From: Flavobacterium hibernum
GTDB lineage: Bacteria; Bacteroidota; Bacteroidia; Flavobacteriales; Flavobacteriaceae
Reading direction: 5' to 3'
Length of the DNA: 64,000 nucleotides
Assembly (NCBI RefSeq): GCF_000832125.1
Contig: NZ_JPRK01000007.1
Span: forward strand, 62,001 to 126,000
Part shown: in pieces, positions 1 to 8,594 of the stretch
How positions within the stretch are numbered: position 1 is the stretch's first letter
How the letters are laid out: the number at the start of each line of letters is the position of its first letter
The notes under the pieces: generated by a model
Databases searched by the model: none
Seen by the model: the letters and a program-made list of their open reading frames with translations, nothing else
Told to the model about the DNA's origin: nothing
Position numbers and translations under genes: made by a program

Positions 1-253
1 GTTTCTGTTGATTGATTACAAAATCAACAGGAATTCCATAAGAGTAAAATGTTGTCTTTATTCTTAATTCACTTCGATACGACGTTGTGTAGATATATAT
101 TTGATGCTTTTGTTTTTTTATTTCTTTAAATAAATCTATTGTTCCTTTTCTAATACTTTCAACACCTAAAAATCGCTGGAACAAATTAGATTTTTCAAGA
201 TCAAATTTATTTTTAGAAATTAAAGTATCATCAAGATCAAAAGATAGTATCAT
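1..253 (-). CDS. HAD-superfamily hydrolase, N-terminal part (runs off window)
   Basis: The reading frame starts at the ATG ending at 253 and runs off the left edge, so only about 84 N-terminal residues are visible. They begin MILSFDLDDTLIS, which is HAD motif I (DxDxT) with the nucleophilic Asp at residue 6 and the acid/base Asp at 8. IYIYTTSYR near residue 60 fits motif II (hydrophobic strand then Thr/Ser). HAD enzymes are usually Mg-dependent phosphatases; the substrate cannot be told. The gene follows the patatin-like gene by 46 bp on the same strand, so the two may be co-transcribed. No signal peptide, so cytoplasmic. Confidence 0.75.
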   Translation of the reverse strand, partial: MILSFDLDDTLISKNKFDLEKSNLFQRFLGVESIRKGTIDLFKEIKKQKHQIYIYTTSYRSELRIKTTFYSYGIPVDFVINQQK

Positions 254-280
254 GTAAAATTAGTTTCTTCTGTTTTTAAA

Positions 281-300
281 ATCAATCTAAAATCTAAAAT
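281..300. repeat. Short AATCTAA heptamer tandem
   Basis: Two to three units of AATCTAA (ATCTAAAATCTAAAAT) lie between the patatin-like gene and the HAD gene. The same heptamer recurs before several plus-strand start codons in the window; here, relative to the minus-strand genes, it is in the opposite orientation. Confidence 0.5.
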
Positions 301-1199
301 TACCTATTATCACTCATAACTTCAGACTTATTTTGAGCATATTCATAACCTTGTTCCCACCATTCTTTCATCACTTCTTTATTAAAAATAAGGGCATTAT
401 CCGTCAATTTAGTTGGTGTGTAATATAAGTTAAGTTTTACATTCTTATTGTTTGCCATTAGTTTTCCTATGGCAATATCATGTTTCTCAACCTGATCTAA
501 AGCAATTCTAAACAAATCAATCATTAACGAAAACGGATTTTTACCAATAACGGTCTTATCCATATTCACCTCAGTTTCTAAAATAATTACGTCTATTTCG
601 GTTGCACCGCGATTAATAGCTTCTCGGATTGGGACTAAACTTGAAAATCCGCCATCGCCGTATTCGCAATTATCTTTTTCGACCAAACTCATAAACGGAA
701 CGTAATTACTCGAAATCCATGACCAGTCGCAAAACTCTTCATAAGTACAATCTTTTACTGATTTGTATTCTGCTTCATTTTTAGTAAAATTAGTTACCGT
801 AATTACAACATCGTTTTTTAGTTTTTTAAGCTTATTAAAATCCGAAATTGAAAAATTATTCCGAATATATCTCTTCAATCCTTTGCTTTCACCAAAGGTT
901 CTCTTTCCTTTAAAAAATTGACGTAATACATTGAAGTGATTAATGGTTACAATATCTACTCCATCTTTAATTTTGATTACAAAAGGACAAATATTAAAAA
1001 TGCTTGCCATCGTAACATTTGTATAAACTGAGTGAATTTTTTTGATATGACCCAATGCTAAATGCGGAATAAGCAAACTTCCTGTAGAAGTTCCTAAGAA
1101 CAAATCGTATTCGTGATTTTTTTCTTCTATTAGATATTGCGCTACACCACCGGCAAATGCGCCTTTACTTCCTCCACCAGAAATAACCAATGCTCTCAT
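300..1199 (-). CDS. Patatin-like phospholipase family protein
   Basis: A 299-residue patatin-fold acyl hydrolase. The oxyanion-hole loop GGGSKGAF is at residues 8-15, the nucleophile elbow GTSTG at 36-40 (Ser38), and the catalytic-dyad Asp sits in DGG at 182-184. This Ser-Asp dyad is the signature of patatins, which hydrolyse phospholipid or other lipid esters. No signal peptide or membrane segment is visible, so it probably acts in the cytoplasm or at the inner membrane. It lies downstream of the M1 aminopeptidase on the same strand, separated by 134 bp that carry an imperfect inverted repeat. Substrate is unknown. The family call is firm; a toxin-type effector role is possible for some patatins but nothing here supports it. 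Confidence 0.88.
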   Translation of the reverse strand: MRALVISGGGSKGAFAGGVAQYLIEEKNHEYDLFLGTSTGSLLIPHLALGHIKKIHSVYTNVTMASIFNICPFVIKIKDGVDIVTINHFNVLRQFFKGKRTFGESKGLKRYIRNNFSISDFNKLKKLKNDVVITVTNFTKNEAEYKSVKDCTYEEFCDWSWISSNYVPFMSLVEKDNCEYGDGGFSSLVPIREAINRGATEIDVIILETEVNMDKTVIGKNPFSLMIDLFRIALDQVEKHDIAIGKLMANNKNVKLNLYYTPTKLTDNALIFNKEVMKEWWEQGYEYAQNKSEVMSDNR

Positions 1200-1230
1200 A
1201 TACTTATTGTAGGTTTTTATTTTTTTTTGT

Positions 1231-1342
1231 AGAGAGAAAAGAAAATAGAAGTAAGAATAAAGACTTATTTATAATCGTTAATCTTTGCTCTAATTCCTTA
1301 CATCTTTCTTCTATTCTCTTTATTCTATCCTCTTTATTCTTT
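1231..1342. repeat. Imperfect inverted repeat rich in TTATTCT / AGAATAA
   Basis: The left arm (about 1231-1262, GAGAAAAGAAAATAGAAG then TAAGAATAAAG) is roughly complementary to the right arm (about 1303-1342, TCTTCTATTCTCTTTATTC). The right arm overlaps the end of the aminopeptidase gene. Similar elements lie at 4981-5063 and 8492-8553. Confidence 0.5.
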
Positions 1343-3394
1343 CAACAAACGATTCAATTGAAATTGTTCATCGGGGTTCAAATTAGGCAAAATTCTCTCA
1401 AACGAAGCACGTAAGTCTGATTTTTTTAATAAAATTCGAATTGTATCTCTACCATATTTTGAAAATTGCCACATATGATGCGTCGTCGCATTTACTAAAT
1501 TAGACAACACCTGATCGTTAATAATTTTAAAAGCAATTAATTTTTCAAGTGCATTTTGTCGTGTTGTAGCCTCATATTTTGTCGAAGAAAATGCGATCAA
1601 TTCTGAAACTAAAGCATCTGAATTATCAATGTAATTTGCAGTAGACAATGCTAATGAAAGCCAAAGCGTTCGAAGGTTATAATCATTAAAACCAATCCAA
1701 TCTTTCGATTTATCTAAATAATCTACTCGATGATCTGGAAAGTTTTTCCATAAATAATACAACGCAATTTCTTGCGTTTGATACGATTTATCATTTAATA
1801 AAGTTTCGTATTCCGTTCTAAAATCTTCGGGAATTTTTGCCAGCGAACCTGCAACAGCTTGTCTAACTTGTAAATCGTTTGTGTGCAAAGCAATTAATAA
1901 TAATTCTTTCTTTGCCTCGTATTTTTCAACTTCTAACTGATTGACAATTGTTTCTTTTACCGAAAAATAAACATCAGATTCTAAAGTCTTTTTAAAAAAT
2001 TCTTCTTTTTCTGCCAAAGGCGTTTTTTTCAATTTATCAACTTCCAAGCGAACTTGAATAGACTTATTTTTACTCAACAAAGCATTTGCGGTTGGTGTAT
2101 CAAAAACAGTAGATTCTAACCAGGTTTTCTGAAATTTTTCTAAATCAAAGCCAGATAATTTTCTAATCTCGTCAAAGAAATTTTGAGTATTTACAGTTTG
2201 GTATGCATATTTTTTTAGGTAACTTTTAATCGCTTTTTTGAATGCTTTATCTCTAATTGATTCGTGTAAAACAAACAATGCCCAAGCTCCTTTTTCGTAA
2301 AAAGTAAGCGAACTGGCTTTTGCATTCAAAACCGGAATCGAATCTGTTCTGGAAGCAAATTTTATCTGTTGGGCTGTATCATATAATTTCGAATAAAAGA
2401 AATCATCACCATAAATATCTCTTTCAGCCAAAGCGGCAAAGTAAGTCGCGAAACCTTCCTGAAGCCAATGATGTGTGCTGCTCTCGGCAGTAATTAAATC
2501 GCCAAACCAATGATGTGCTAATTCGTGCGCATCGACATTCGTGTAATTACGATCTTCAAAACCAATAGAATCTACAACGTAACGTGTTGCAAAAAGTGTC
2601 GATGTTGTATTTTCCATTCCAGCATACAAAAAATCTCGAACCGGAATTTCTCTGTATATTTTCCACGGATATTTTACTCCAATTTCTTTTTCTAAGAAAT
2701 CAAAAATGCGTTTAGAGTATCGATATGTCGGTTCAAACCGATTGGTATCTTTATTTTCTAAATAGTATTCTAATGGAATTTTCGACTTTGCTTTTAATTC
2801 TTTCTTATCATACTTTCCAACAGCAAGCATTAACAAATAAGAGCTCATTGGTTTTTCCATTTCATACTGCCAATAAAACAAGTCTCCAATTGTATTTTTC
2901 AGTTTTAAAACACCATTAGAAACCACTTGATATTGTTTATCATACGAAATACCCAAATTAAAAATTACCTTTTCGTTGACATCATCAAAACTCGGAAACC
3001 AATTACTTGTATATCTACCCTGTCCTTGCGTCCAAATTTGAACATCTTGATTTTCTATATCTACAAAATACAAAGCTTGTTTTGGTTTAACCAAATATTG
3101 AAAAGTCAAATGATTTTCTCCTTTTTCAAAATTATCAATGATTTGCAATTGTTTACCGGAATTAACAAAAACGACGTCTTTATTATTAATTTGAACTTTA
3201 GAAAATTCCATGTTTTTGGCATCAATCTTAATAGTATCAATTGGTTTTAAAACCTCAAATTGATAATCGACAGAACCAGAAACCGATTTTTCTTTTACAT
3301 TTAAAGTCAATTGCCCTGTAACCGATTTAAAATCGACAAATTGAGTTTGTTGCGCAAAAAGACAAGTAGTAAAAAATAGAAAGATGTATTTCAT
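1334..3394 (-). CDS. M1 family metallopeptidase (aminopeptidase N-like), exported
   Basis: A zinc aminopeptidase of family M1, about 686 residues from the ATG at 3394. That start is preferred because it opens directly into a signal peptide (MKYIFLFFTTCLFAQ); an in-frame ATG nine codons earlier would add a non-signal stretch. The zinc site HELAHH is at about residues 290-295 with the third ligand Glu at 313 (LQEGFA), the standard HExxH-18-E spacing. AGMEN at about 258-262 matches the GxMEN exopeptidase motif that holds the peptide N-terminus. The C-terminal third is helical, HEAT-like, as in the family. It probably trims peptides in the periplasm. The divergent neighbour starts 93 bp away. Confidence 0.93.
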   Translation of the reverse strand: MKYIFLFFTTCLFAQQTQFVDFKSVTGQLTLNVKEKSVSGSVDYQFEVLKPIDTIKIDAKNMEFSKVQINNKDVVFVNSGKQLQIIDNFEKGENHLTFQYLVKPKQALYFVDIENQDVQIWTQGQGRYTSNWFPSFDDVNEKVIFNLGISYDKQYQVVSNGVLKLKNTIGDLFYWQYEMEKPMSSYLLMLAVGKYDKKELKAKSKIPLEYYLENKDTNRFEPTYRYSKRIFDFLEKEIGVKYPWKIYREIPVRDFLYAGMENTTSTLFATRYVVDSIGFEDRNYTNVDAHELAHHWFGDLITAESSTHHWLQEGFATYFAALAERDIYGDDFFYSKLYDTAQQIKFASRTDSIPVLNAKASSLTFYEKGAWALFVLHESIRDKAFKKAIKSYLKKYAYQTVNTQNFFDEIRKLSGFDLEKFQKTWLESTVFDTPTANALLSKNKSIQVRLEVDKLKKTPLAEKEEFFKKTLESDVYFSVKETIVNQLEVEKYEAKKELLLIALHTNDLQVRQAVAGSLAKIPEDFRTEYETLLNDKSYQTQEIALYYLWKNFPDHRVDYLDKSKDWIGFNDYNLRTLWLSLALSTANYIDNSDALVSELIAFSSTKYEATTRQNALEKLIAFKIINDQVLSNLVNATTHHMWQFSKYGRDTIRILLKKSDLRASFERILPNLNPDEQFQLNRLLKE

Positions 3395-3487
3395 TAAAAT
3401 AAATTTGAAGGCAAAATTCAAAGTTACAAAGGTTTCAGCAACAAATCGAATGAAATTTGTAAGTTTACCTCAGAAAATTAAAACATC

Positions 3488-4231
3488 GTGTCAATACCAA
3501 ACAAAGCTTTATTTAACTGGAGCAGCGGAAAAGATTCTGCTCTGGCTTTATACAAAATTCTACAAAATTCTGATTTTAAAATCGAATGTTTATTAACAAG
3601 CGTTAACCAACAATTTCAACGAATATCGATGCATGGTGTTCGTGTTGAACTTCTAGAAGCACAGGCGAAAAGTATTGGTTTACCTTTAAAAATAATGCAG
3701 ATTCCGGAAATGCCAACAATGGGAATCTACGAAAATGTAATGACCGAAAGCTTGACTGAGTTAAAAAATCAAGGCGTCACACATTCCATTTTTGGAGATA
3801 TTTTTCTGGAAGATTTACGAAAGTATCGTGAAGATCAATTGGCTAAAATTGGTTTTGAAGGCGTTTTTCCGCTTTGGAAAATTCCCACACAAGATTTAAT
3901 ACAGGAATTTATTTTGCTTGGTTTTAAAACTATTGTCGTTTGTGTAAACGAACGTTATTTAGATAGAAGTTTTGTTGGTCGAATTATCGATCAGGATTTC
4001 ATTAATGATTTACCAGATGATGTTGATGTTTGCGGAGAAAATGGCGAGTTTCATACTTTCACTTTTGATGGACCAATTTTTTCTAAACCAATCAATTTTG
4101 AAATTGGAGAAATTATTTATCGAAAATATGAAAAACCAAAAAATGAAGATTCATCAAATACAGCTTGCGATACAAGCACAAGCGATGCTTTTGATTTTGG
4201 ATTTTGGTATTGTGATTTGATTACAAAATAG
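3488..4231 (+). CDS. Dph6-type PP-loop ATPase (diphthine-ammonia ligase family)
   Basis: A 247-residue protein whose N-terminus NWSSGKDSALAL is the PP-loop (SGGKDS-like) ATP-binding motif of adenylating alpha-hydrolases. The arrangement matches the ATP_bind_4/Dph6 family; the CGENGEFHTF stretch at about residue 180 is also characteristic. In eukaryotes and archaea Dph6 amidates diphthine on EF2, but bacteria lack diphthamide, so the bacterial substrate is unknown. The start is GTG at 3488, since no in-frame ATG precedes the PP-loop. It is transcribed away from the aminopeptidase and converges on the DUF1697 gene across a strong inverted repeat. Confidence 0.82.
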   Translation: MSIPNKALFNWSSGKDSALALYKILQNSDFKIECLLTSVNQQFQRISMHGVRVELLEAQAKSIGLPLKIMQIPEMPTMGIYENVMTESLTELKNQGVTHSIFGDIFLEDLRKYREDQLAKIGFEGVFPLWKIPTQDLIQEFILLGFKTIVVCVNERYLDRSFVGRIIDQDFINDLPDDVDVCGENGEFHTFTFDGPIFSKPINFEIGEIIYRKYEKPKNEDSSNTACDTSTSDAFDFGFWYCDLITK

Positions 4232-4233
4232 CT

Positions 4234-4260
4234 TGTCAGGCTGAGCGAAGTCGAAGCCGC
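4234..4260. repeat. Half-site of a common flavobacterial palindrome (GGCTGAGCGAAGTCGAAGCC)
   Basis: Just after the Dph6-like stop is a sequence containing GGCTGAGCGAAGTCGAAGCC. From memory, it resembles one arm of a repeat that is widespread in Bacteroidota genomes. No matching opposite arm is present here, so it may be a solo or decayed copy. Confidence 0.35.
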
Positions 4261-4273
4261 TCAATATTTTTTG

Positions 4274-4333
4274 GCCACGAATTCACGAATTTTTATTTGC
4301 TACTATAATGTAAGTAATTCGTGAATTCGTGGC
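4274..4333. repeat. Perfect 18-bp inverted repeat, possible bidirectional terminator
   Basis: The left arm GCCACGAATTCACGAATT (4274-4291) and the right arm AATTCGTGAATTCGTGGC (4316-4333) are exact complements around a 24-nt loop, followed by a T-run. The element lies between two convergent stops and could end transcription from both sides. A degenerate relative is at 11698-11745. Confidence 0.75.
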
Positions 4334-4344
4334 TATTTTTTGTG

Positions 4345-4887
4345 TTATTCAGCATACATCGCAAGCAAATTCGTAACCGTATTCCAGTTTCTAATTGTTG
4401 CGGTTACGTTTAGTTTTTTCTCTATGTATTTTTGGTCAAAACGAGTTTTTCCTGCACCAACGGCATATTTAATAAAAATTCTATTTCCATCAATACTAGC
4501 TTCGTCTGGCTTAAACTGACTGATTTTAAGATCATTTATATTCTCGCTTTTAAGTGCAATTGACACAAAAGCTACATACAGTTTTTTAGTATCTATTTCT
4601 TTCTCTTTCAAAAATGGACTGTTTTTAAAACACAATTCCAAATCATCTTTTGTAATAACAATAGTTGGAACTTCGTGTCCAAAAACCTTAAAAATTTCCT
4701 GCTTGATCATGAAACCAACTTTCGACGCGCTTTCTTCATCTGTATCAACAAAAACATTTCCAGATTGAAGATAGGTTCTCACATTTTGAAAACCAATATT
4801 TTCCAACATCGTTTTCAAGGCTTCCATTTTCATCATATTGTGGCCAGAAACATTGATTCCTCGTAAAAGAGCTAAATGTGTTATCAT
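4345..4887 (-). CDS. DUF1697 domain-containing protein
   Basis: A 180-residue protein. Its N-terminus (ITHLALLRGINVSGHN, then LENIGFQNVRTYLQSGNV) is the hallmark of the DUF1697 family, which is widespread in bacteria and has no settled biochemical role. It is full length for the family and has no signal peptide. It is flanked by repeats on both sides and is convergent with the Dph6-like gene, so it is probably its own transcription unit. The family call is secure; the function is unknown. Confidence 0.88.
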   Translation of the reverse strand: MITHLALLRGINVSGHNMMKMEALKTMLENIGFQNVRTYLQSGNVFVDTDEESASKVGFMIKQEIFKVFGHEVPTIVITKDDLELCFKNSPFLKEKEIDTKKLYVAFVSIALKSENINDLKISQFKPDEASIDGNRIFIKYAVGAGKTRFDQKYIEKKLNVTATIRNWNTVTNLLAMYAE

Positions 4888-4980
4888 TTTTTAAAATTTT
4901 ATGCCTCAAAGATATTATTTTCTGAACTTTAAATTCTCTCATTTTCAAAATTCCTAATTAAAATCTATCTTCGCTTTTTG

Positions 4981-5063
4981 AAAGAGAAAAGAAATAAGAA
5001 TAAAGAAAACAGACTAAAATGAATCTAAATTTTCCTTATTCTATTCTCTTTATTCTATTTTCT
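4981..5063. repeat. Imperfect inverted repeat rich in AGAATAAAG / CTTTATTCT
   Basis: The left arm around 4981-5010 (AGAGAAAAGAAATAAGAATA) and the right arm around 5032-5063 (CTTATTCTATTCTCTTTATT) are near complements. This is the second copy of the family seen at 1231-1342. It sits between the divergent DUF1697 gene and recG. Confidence 0.5.
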
Positions 5064-5065
5064 AT

Positions 5066-5100
5066 TAATCTAAGAAGTCTAAAATCTAAGGATCTAAAAA
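5066..5100 (+). repeat. AATCTAA heptamer tandem directly before recG
   Basis: Irregular tandem units (AATCTAAG, AAGTCTAAAATCTAAG, GATCTAAAA) end 3 bp before the recG ATG. They occupy the position where a ribosome binding site would be expected, and no GGAGG-type site is present. Confidence 0.55.
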
Positions 5101-5103
5101 ATA

Positions 5104-7212
5104 ATGTCTAATAATCTCCTTGAAACTCCCATTGAATACTTAAAAGGTGTTGGCCCAAGTCGCGGTCAATTGCTTCGTAAGGAATTGGGTATTCATAAAT
5201 ACAGAGATTTAGTCAATTTTTTTCCAAACAGATATATTGACAGAACGCGATATTATAAAATCAACCAACTTCAAAACACAGGAGCTGAAGTTCAAATTAT
5301 TGGTAAAATCATCAACATAAAAACTGTTGAATTTGCTAAAAACAAAAAACGATTGGTTGCCACTTTCGTGGATGATACAGGACAAATAGACTTAAATTGG
5401 TTTCAAGGACATAAATGGATTCGCGAGAGTTTAAAGCTGAATGAGGTTTGTGTGATTTTTGGAAAATGCTCACTTTACGGAAGCCAATTTAGTATGGCGC
5501 ATCCGGAAATCGAATTGTTAAGCGAACACGAAAAAAGCCTGCGATCTGCAATGCAACCCGTTTATCCTTCGACAGAAACATTGACCAATAGAGGAATTTC
5601 GAACAGGACTATTAATAAGTTAATGGAGCAATTGTTTCTTGAAACTCAGGCTTTGTTTACCGAAACCTTTCCTCCTTATTTAATTGAAGAATTAAAACTG
5701 ATTTCGAAAAGAGCCGCTTTATTCAACATACATTTTCCTAAAAGTACAGATGTTTTAGCAAAAGCCCAGTTTCGATTAAAATTTGAAGAATTGTTCTTCA
5801 TTCAATTACAATTGATAACTAAAAACCTGATTCGTAAACACAAAATAAAAGGGCATCCGTTTACAAAAGTAGGCGAACTTTTTAATGAATTTTATCAGAA
5901 TCATTTGCCTTTTAAGCTAACCAACGCTCAAAAAAGAGTAATCAAAGAGATTCGTTCAGATATGGGAAGTAATGCCCAAATGAATCGACTATTGCAAGGA
6001 GATGTTGGCTCAGGAAAAACGATTGTCGCCTTTATGAGTATGCTTTTGGCAATAGATAATGGTTTTCAGGCTTGTTTAATGGCACCAACAGAAATTCTTG
6101 CCAATCAGCATTTTATCGGTTTATCAGAACTGGCACAAACCTTAAATCTTAATATAAAAATTCTAACAGGTTCTACCAAAATCGCAGCCCGAAGAATTAT
6201 TCACGAAGAACTCGAAAACGGAAGTTTACATATCTTAATTGGTACACACGCATTATTGGAAGATAAAGTCAAATTTCAGAATTTAGGTTTGGCCGTTATT
6301 GACGAACAACATCGTTTTGGTGTTGAACAAAGATCAAAATTGTGGAAGAAAAATGAAATTCCACCGCACGTTTTGGTAATGACTGCTACTCCAATTCCAA
6401 GAACTTTAGCCATGAGTTTATACGGTGATTTAGACATTTCTGTAATAGACGAATTGCCTCCTGGAAGAAAACCAATTCAAACAGTACATCGTTTTGACAG
6501 TAACAGATTGAAAGTTTGGAAATTTCTTCGAGATGAAATTGCTCTTGGAAGACAAATTTATATTGTTTATCCTTTAATTCAGGAATCTGAAAAAATGGAT
6601 TACAAAGATTTAATGGACGGTTATGAGAGTATTTCTCGTGATTTTCCGTTGCCCCAATATTCGATTTCTATTTTGCATGGAAAAATGAAACCTGCTGAGA
6701 AAGATGCCGAAATGAAACGTTTCTCCGAAGGAAAAACAAACATTATGGTGGCTACAACGGTAATTGAAGTTGGTGTAAATGTTCCCAATGCCAGTGTAAT
6801 GATTATTGAAAGTGCAGAACGTTTTGGTTTATCGCAACTGCATCAGCTTCGTGGTCGTGTTGGTCGTGGCGCCGAGCAAAGTTATTGCATATTAATGACA
6901 AGCCATAAATTAAGCGACGATAGTAAAACCCGAATGGGAACTATGGTACAAACCAATGATGGTTTTGAAATTGCCGAAGTCGACCTTAAACTTCGTGGTC
7001 CCGGCGATTTAATGGGAACACAACAAAGCGGTGTTTTAAACCTTCAGATTGCAGATATTGTACGTGACCGAGATATTCTGGGTTTAGCCCGAAACTATGC
7101 TATGAAAATTTTAAAAGAAGATGGTCCATTACAAAAACCAGAACATGCAGTTCTAAAAGCTGTTTTTATCGAATTAACAAAAAAGAAAAACATCTGGAAT
7201 TATATTAGCTAA
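5104..7212 (+). CDS. recG: ATP-dependent DNA helicase RecG
   Basis: A 702-residue RecG, close to the usual family length of about 690. The N-terminal wedge/OB region (about residues 60-160) binds branched DNA. Walker A GDVGSGKT is at residues 299-306, the DEQH box at about 400-403, and motif VI QLHQLRGRVGRG near 578-589; the C-terminal TRG motif region follows. RecG remodels stalled replication forks and Holliday junctions using ATP. The start ATG at 5104 gives the standard N-terminus (LLETPIEYLKGVGP). It is a single-gene unit flanked by repeats upstream and a 215-bp gap downstream. Confidence 0.97.
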   Translation: MSNNLLETPIEYLKGVGPSRGQLLRKELGIHKYRDLVNFFPNRYIDRTRYYKINQLQNTGAEVQIIGKIINIKTVEFAKNKKRLVATFVDDTGQIDLNWFQGHKWIRESLKLNEVCVIFGKCSLYGSQFSMAHPEIELLSEHEKSLRSAMQPVYPSTETLTNRGISNRTINKLMEQLFLETQALFTETFPPYLIEELKLISKRAALFNIHFPKSTDVLAKAQFRLKFEELFFIQLQLITKNLIRKHKIKGHPFTKVGELFNEFYQNHLPFKLTNAQKRVIKEIRSDMGSNAQMNRLLQGDVGSGKTIVAFMSMLLAIDNGFQACLMAPTEILANQHFIGLSELAQTLNLNIKILTGSTKIAARRIIHEELENGSLHILIGTHALLEDKVKFQNLGLAVIDEQHRFGVEQRSKLWKKNEIPPHVLVMTATPIPRTLAMSLYGDLDISVIDELPPGRKPIQTVHRFDSNRLKVWKFLRDEIALGRQIYIVYPLIQESEKMDYKDLMDGYESISRDFPLPQYSISILHGKMKPAEKDAEMKRFSEGKTNIMVATTVIEVGVNVPNASVMIIESAERFGLSQLHQLRGRVGRGAEQSYCILMTSHKLSDDSKTRMGTMVQTNDGFEIAEVDLKLRGPGDLMGTQQSGVLNLQIADIVRDRDILGLARNYAMKILKEDGPLQKPEHAVLKAVFIELTKKKNIWNYIS

Positions 7213-7374
7213 ATTTGATCTATAAAAGCCAAAAATTGCAACATTGCAAAGTTTTTTTCTACTCCACATTAAACCATCGTAAACAAAATCAATCTAACCA
7301 AAGTCCTAATTTAAAACTTGTACGTACAAATGTTAAATTAAAGGCTTAGCTCTTTCGATTTCGCTTCAAAAAGT

Positions 7375-7382
7375 TAAATTTG
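7375..7382 (+). promoter_or_regulatory. Candidate Bacteroidota -7 box for the efflux operon
   Basis: TAAATTTG matches the Bacteroidota -7 consensus TAnnTTTG and lies 46 bp before the adaptor ATG. No convincing TTTG -33 box is seen at the right spacing. Confidence 0.4.
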
Positions 7383-7427
7383 TGAGCTTACTAAATATAT
7401 ACCCAAAAATACATTTACCTCAATTTT

Positions 7428-8486
7428 ATGAAAGTAAAAAACCTAGTTTACGCCCTATTAATCATTGTAATAGGAGGATTTATTGCCTACAGAGTCGTAT
7501 CGAATAAAAATAAAAACGACGAATCTAAAAAATCTGGAGACAAAGGAGCTCCAATAACTGTTAACGGAATTATTGTAAAAACTTCTACTTTTGACAATAA
7601 TCTATCTTTAACAGGATCTATTGAAGCAAACGAACAAGTAGAAATTCATAGCGAAGTTTCAGGAATTGTTGAAGGAATTTACTTTAATGAGGGCAGTAAT
7701 GTAAACAAAGGTCAAGTACTTTTTAAAGTAAATGATATTGAATTAAAAGCACAACTAAGACAAGCTACAACAAGAGAAGGTTTGGCTGCTGAAAACGAAA
7801 GAAGAGCCAAATTACTACTTCAGAAAGAAGCTATTAGTCAGGAAGAATTTGATGTTGCAAAAGCAGATCACGCATCAGCACAAGCACAAAGTCAATTAAT
7901 AAGAGCTCAAATCGCAAAAACATCTGTAAAAGCACCTTTTTCAGGAAAAATTGGTTTGCGTTCTATTTCGCCCGGAACCTATATTACCCCAACAGTTGTG
8001 GTAGCAAAATTAGTAAACACAGGAAAATTAAAAATTACTTTTTCTATTCCCGAAAAATATGCTTCGCAAGTAAAAACGGGTTCAACTATAGAATTTACTG
8101 TTTCTGGTTCAACCAAAGTTTACACAGCAAAAATATATGCTATAGAACCTGAAGTTGCCGTTGCAACGCGTACTTTACAAATTCGTGCAATTGCAGATAA
8201 TACTGACGGAAAACTATTTCCAGGAACTTTTGCTGATATAAAATTACCTTTAAACATTATTAAAGACGCGATTGTTATACCAACAGAAGCTATAGTTCCG
8301 GTTCAGGGTGGTAAAAAAGTTTTTATTTCTGATATGGGTAAAGCTAAGGAAGTTATGGTTGATGCTACCACTAGAACAGATGCTTCGATATTAGTTTTAT
8401 CGGGTTTAAAAGCTGGCGATACTTTAATAACAAGTGGTGTTATGTCTTTAAAAAACGAAGCTCCTGTAAAAGTTAAAGTAAAATAA
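7428..8486 (+). CDS. RND efflux periplasmic adaptor subunit (HlyD/AcrA family)
   Basis: A 352-residue membrane-fusion protein. An N-terminal membrane anchor (about residues 5-23) is followed by a lipoyl-type half (VEIHSEVSGIVEGI), a short helical hairpin rich in Ala, Gln and Glu (about 105-165), a second lipoyl half (VKAPFSGKIGLRSISPG) and a beta-barrel/membrane-proximal region. It bridges the inner-membrane pump and the outer-membrane channel. It is the first gene of an adaptor-permease-TolC operon. The short hairpin fits the drug-efflux (AcrA-like) class rather than the very long-hairpin type I secretion adaptors. The exported compounds cannot be inferred. Confidence 0.93.
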   Translation: MKVKNLVYALLIIVIGGFIAYRVVSNKNKNDESKKSGDKGAPITVNGIIVKTSTFDNNLSLTGSIEANEQVEIHSEVSGIVEGIYFNEGSNVNKGQVLFKVNDIELKAQLRQATTREGLAAENERRAKLLLQKEAISQEEFDVAKADHASAQAQSQLIRAQIAKTSVKAPFSGKIGLRSISPGTYITPTVVVAKLVNTGKLKITFSIPEKYASQVKTGSTIEFTVSGSTKVYTAKIYAIEPEVAVATRTLQIRAIADNTDGKLFPGTFADIKLPLNIIKDAIVIPTEAIVPVQGGKKVFISDMGKAKEVMVDATTRTDASILVLSGLKAGDTLITSGVMSLKNEAPVKVKVK

Positions 8487-8491
8487 GTTTT

Positions 8492-8553
8492 GAATTAGGA
8501 GTTATGAATTAGGAGTTAGAAAAATCTATATTCTTTATTCTGTATTCTTAACT
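8492..8553. repeat. ATTAGGAGTTATGAATTAGG direct/inverted repeat between efflux genes
   Basis: GAATTAGGAGTTA occurs twice in tandem (with ATG between), followed by a complementary GTATTCTTAACTC arm. It is related to the AGAATAAAG repeats at 1231 and 4981. It lies in the 108-bp gap between adaptor and permease. Confidence 0.45.
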
Positions 8554-8572
8554 CTAAAAATCTGAACTCAAC

Positions 8573-8591
8573 AATCTAAAATCTAAAATCT
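8573..8591 (+). repeat. AATCTAA heptamer tandem directly before the RND permease
   Basis: AATCTAAAATCTAAAATC ends a few bases before the permease ATG at 8595. It has the same placement as before recG, hisS, the ABC-2 permease and the DEAD-like gene. Confidence 0.6.
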
Positions 8592-8594
8592 CAC

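Noticed and set aside
300..1199. Patatin-like protein as an anti-phage (CapV/CBASS-type) effector
   Set aside because: No cyclase or other defence gene nearby; the neighbours are an aminopeptidase and a HAD hydrolase.
5066..5100. CRISPR-like arrays formed by AATCTAA or CTCAGT tandems
   Set aside because: Units are only 6-8 bp, contiguous without spacers, and no cas gene is present.
7213..7427. Hidden small gene between recG and the efflux adaptor
   Set aside because: No frame with a plausible start and coding character; the region is AT-rich with a promoter candidate.
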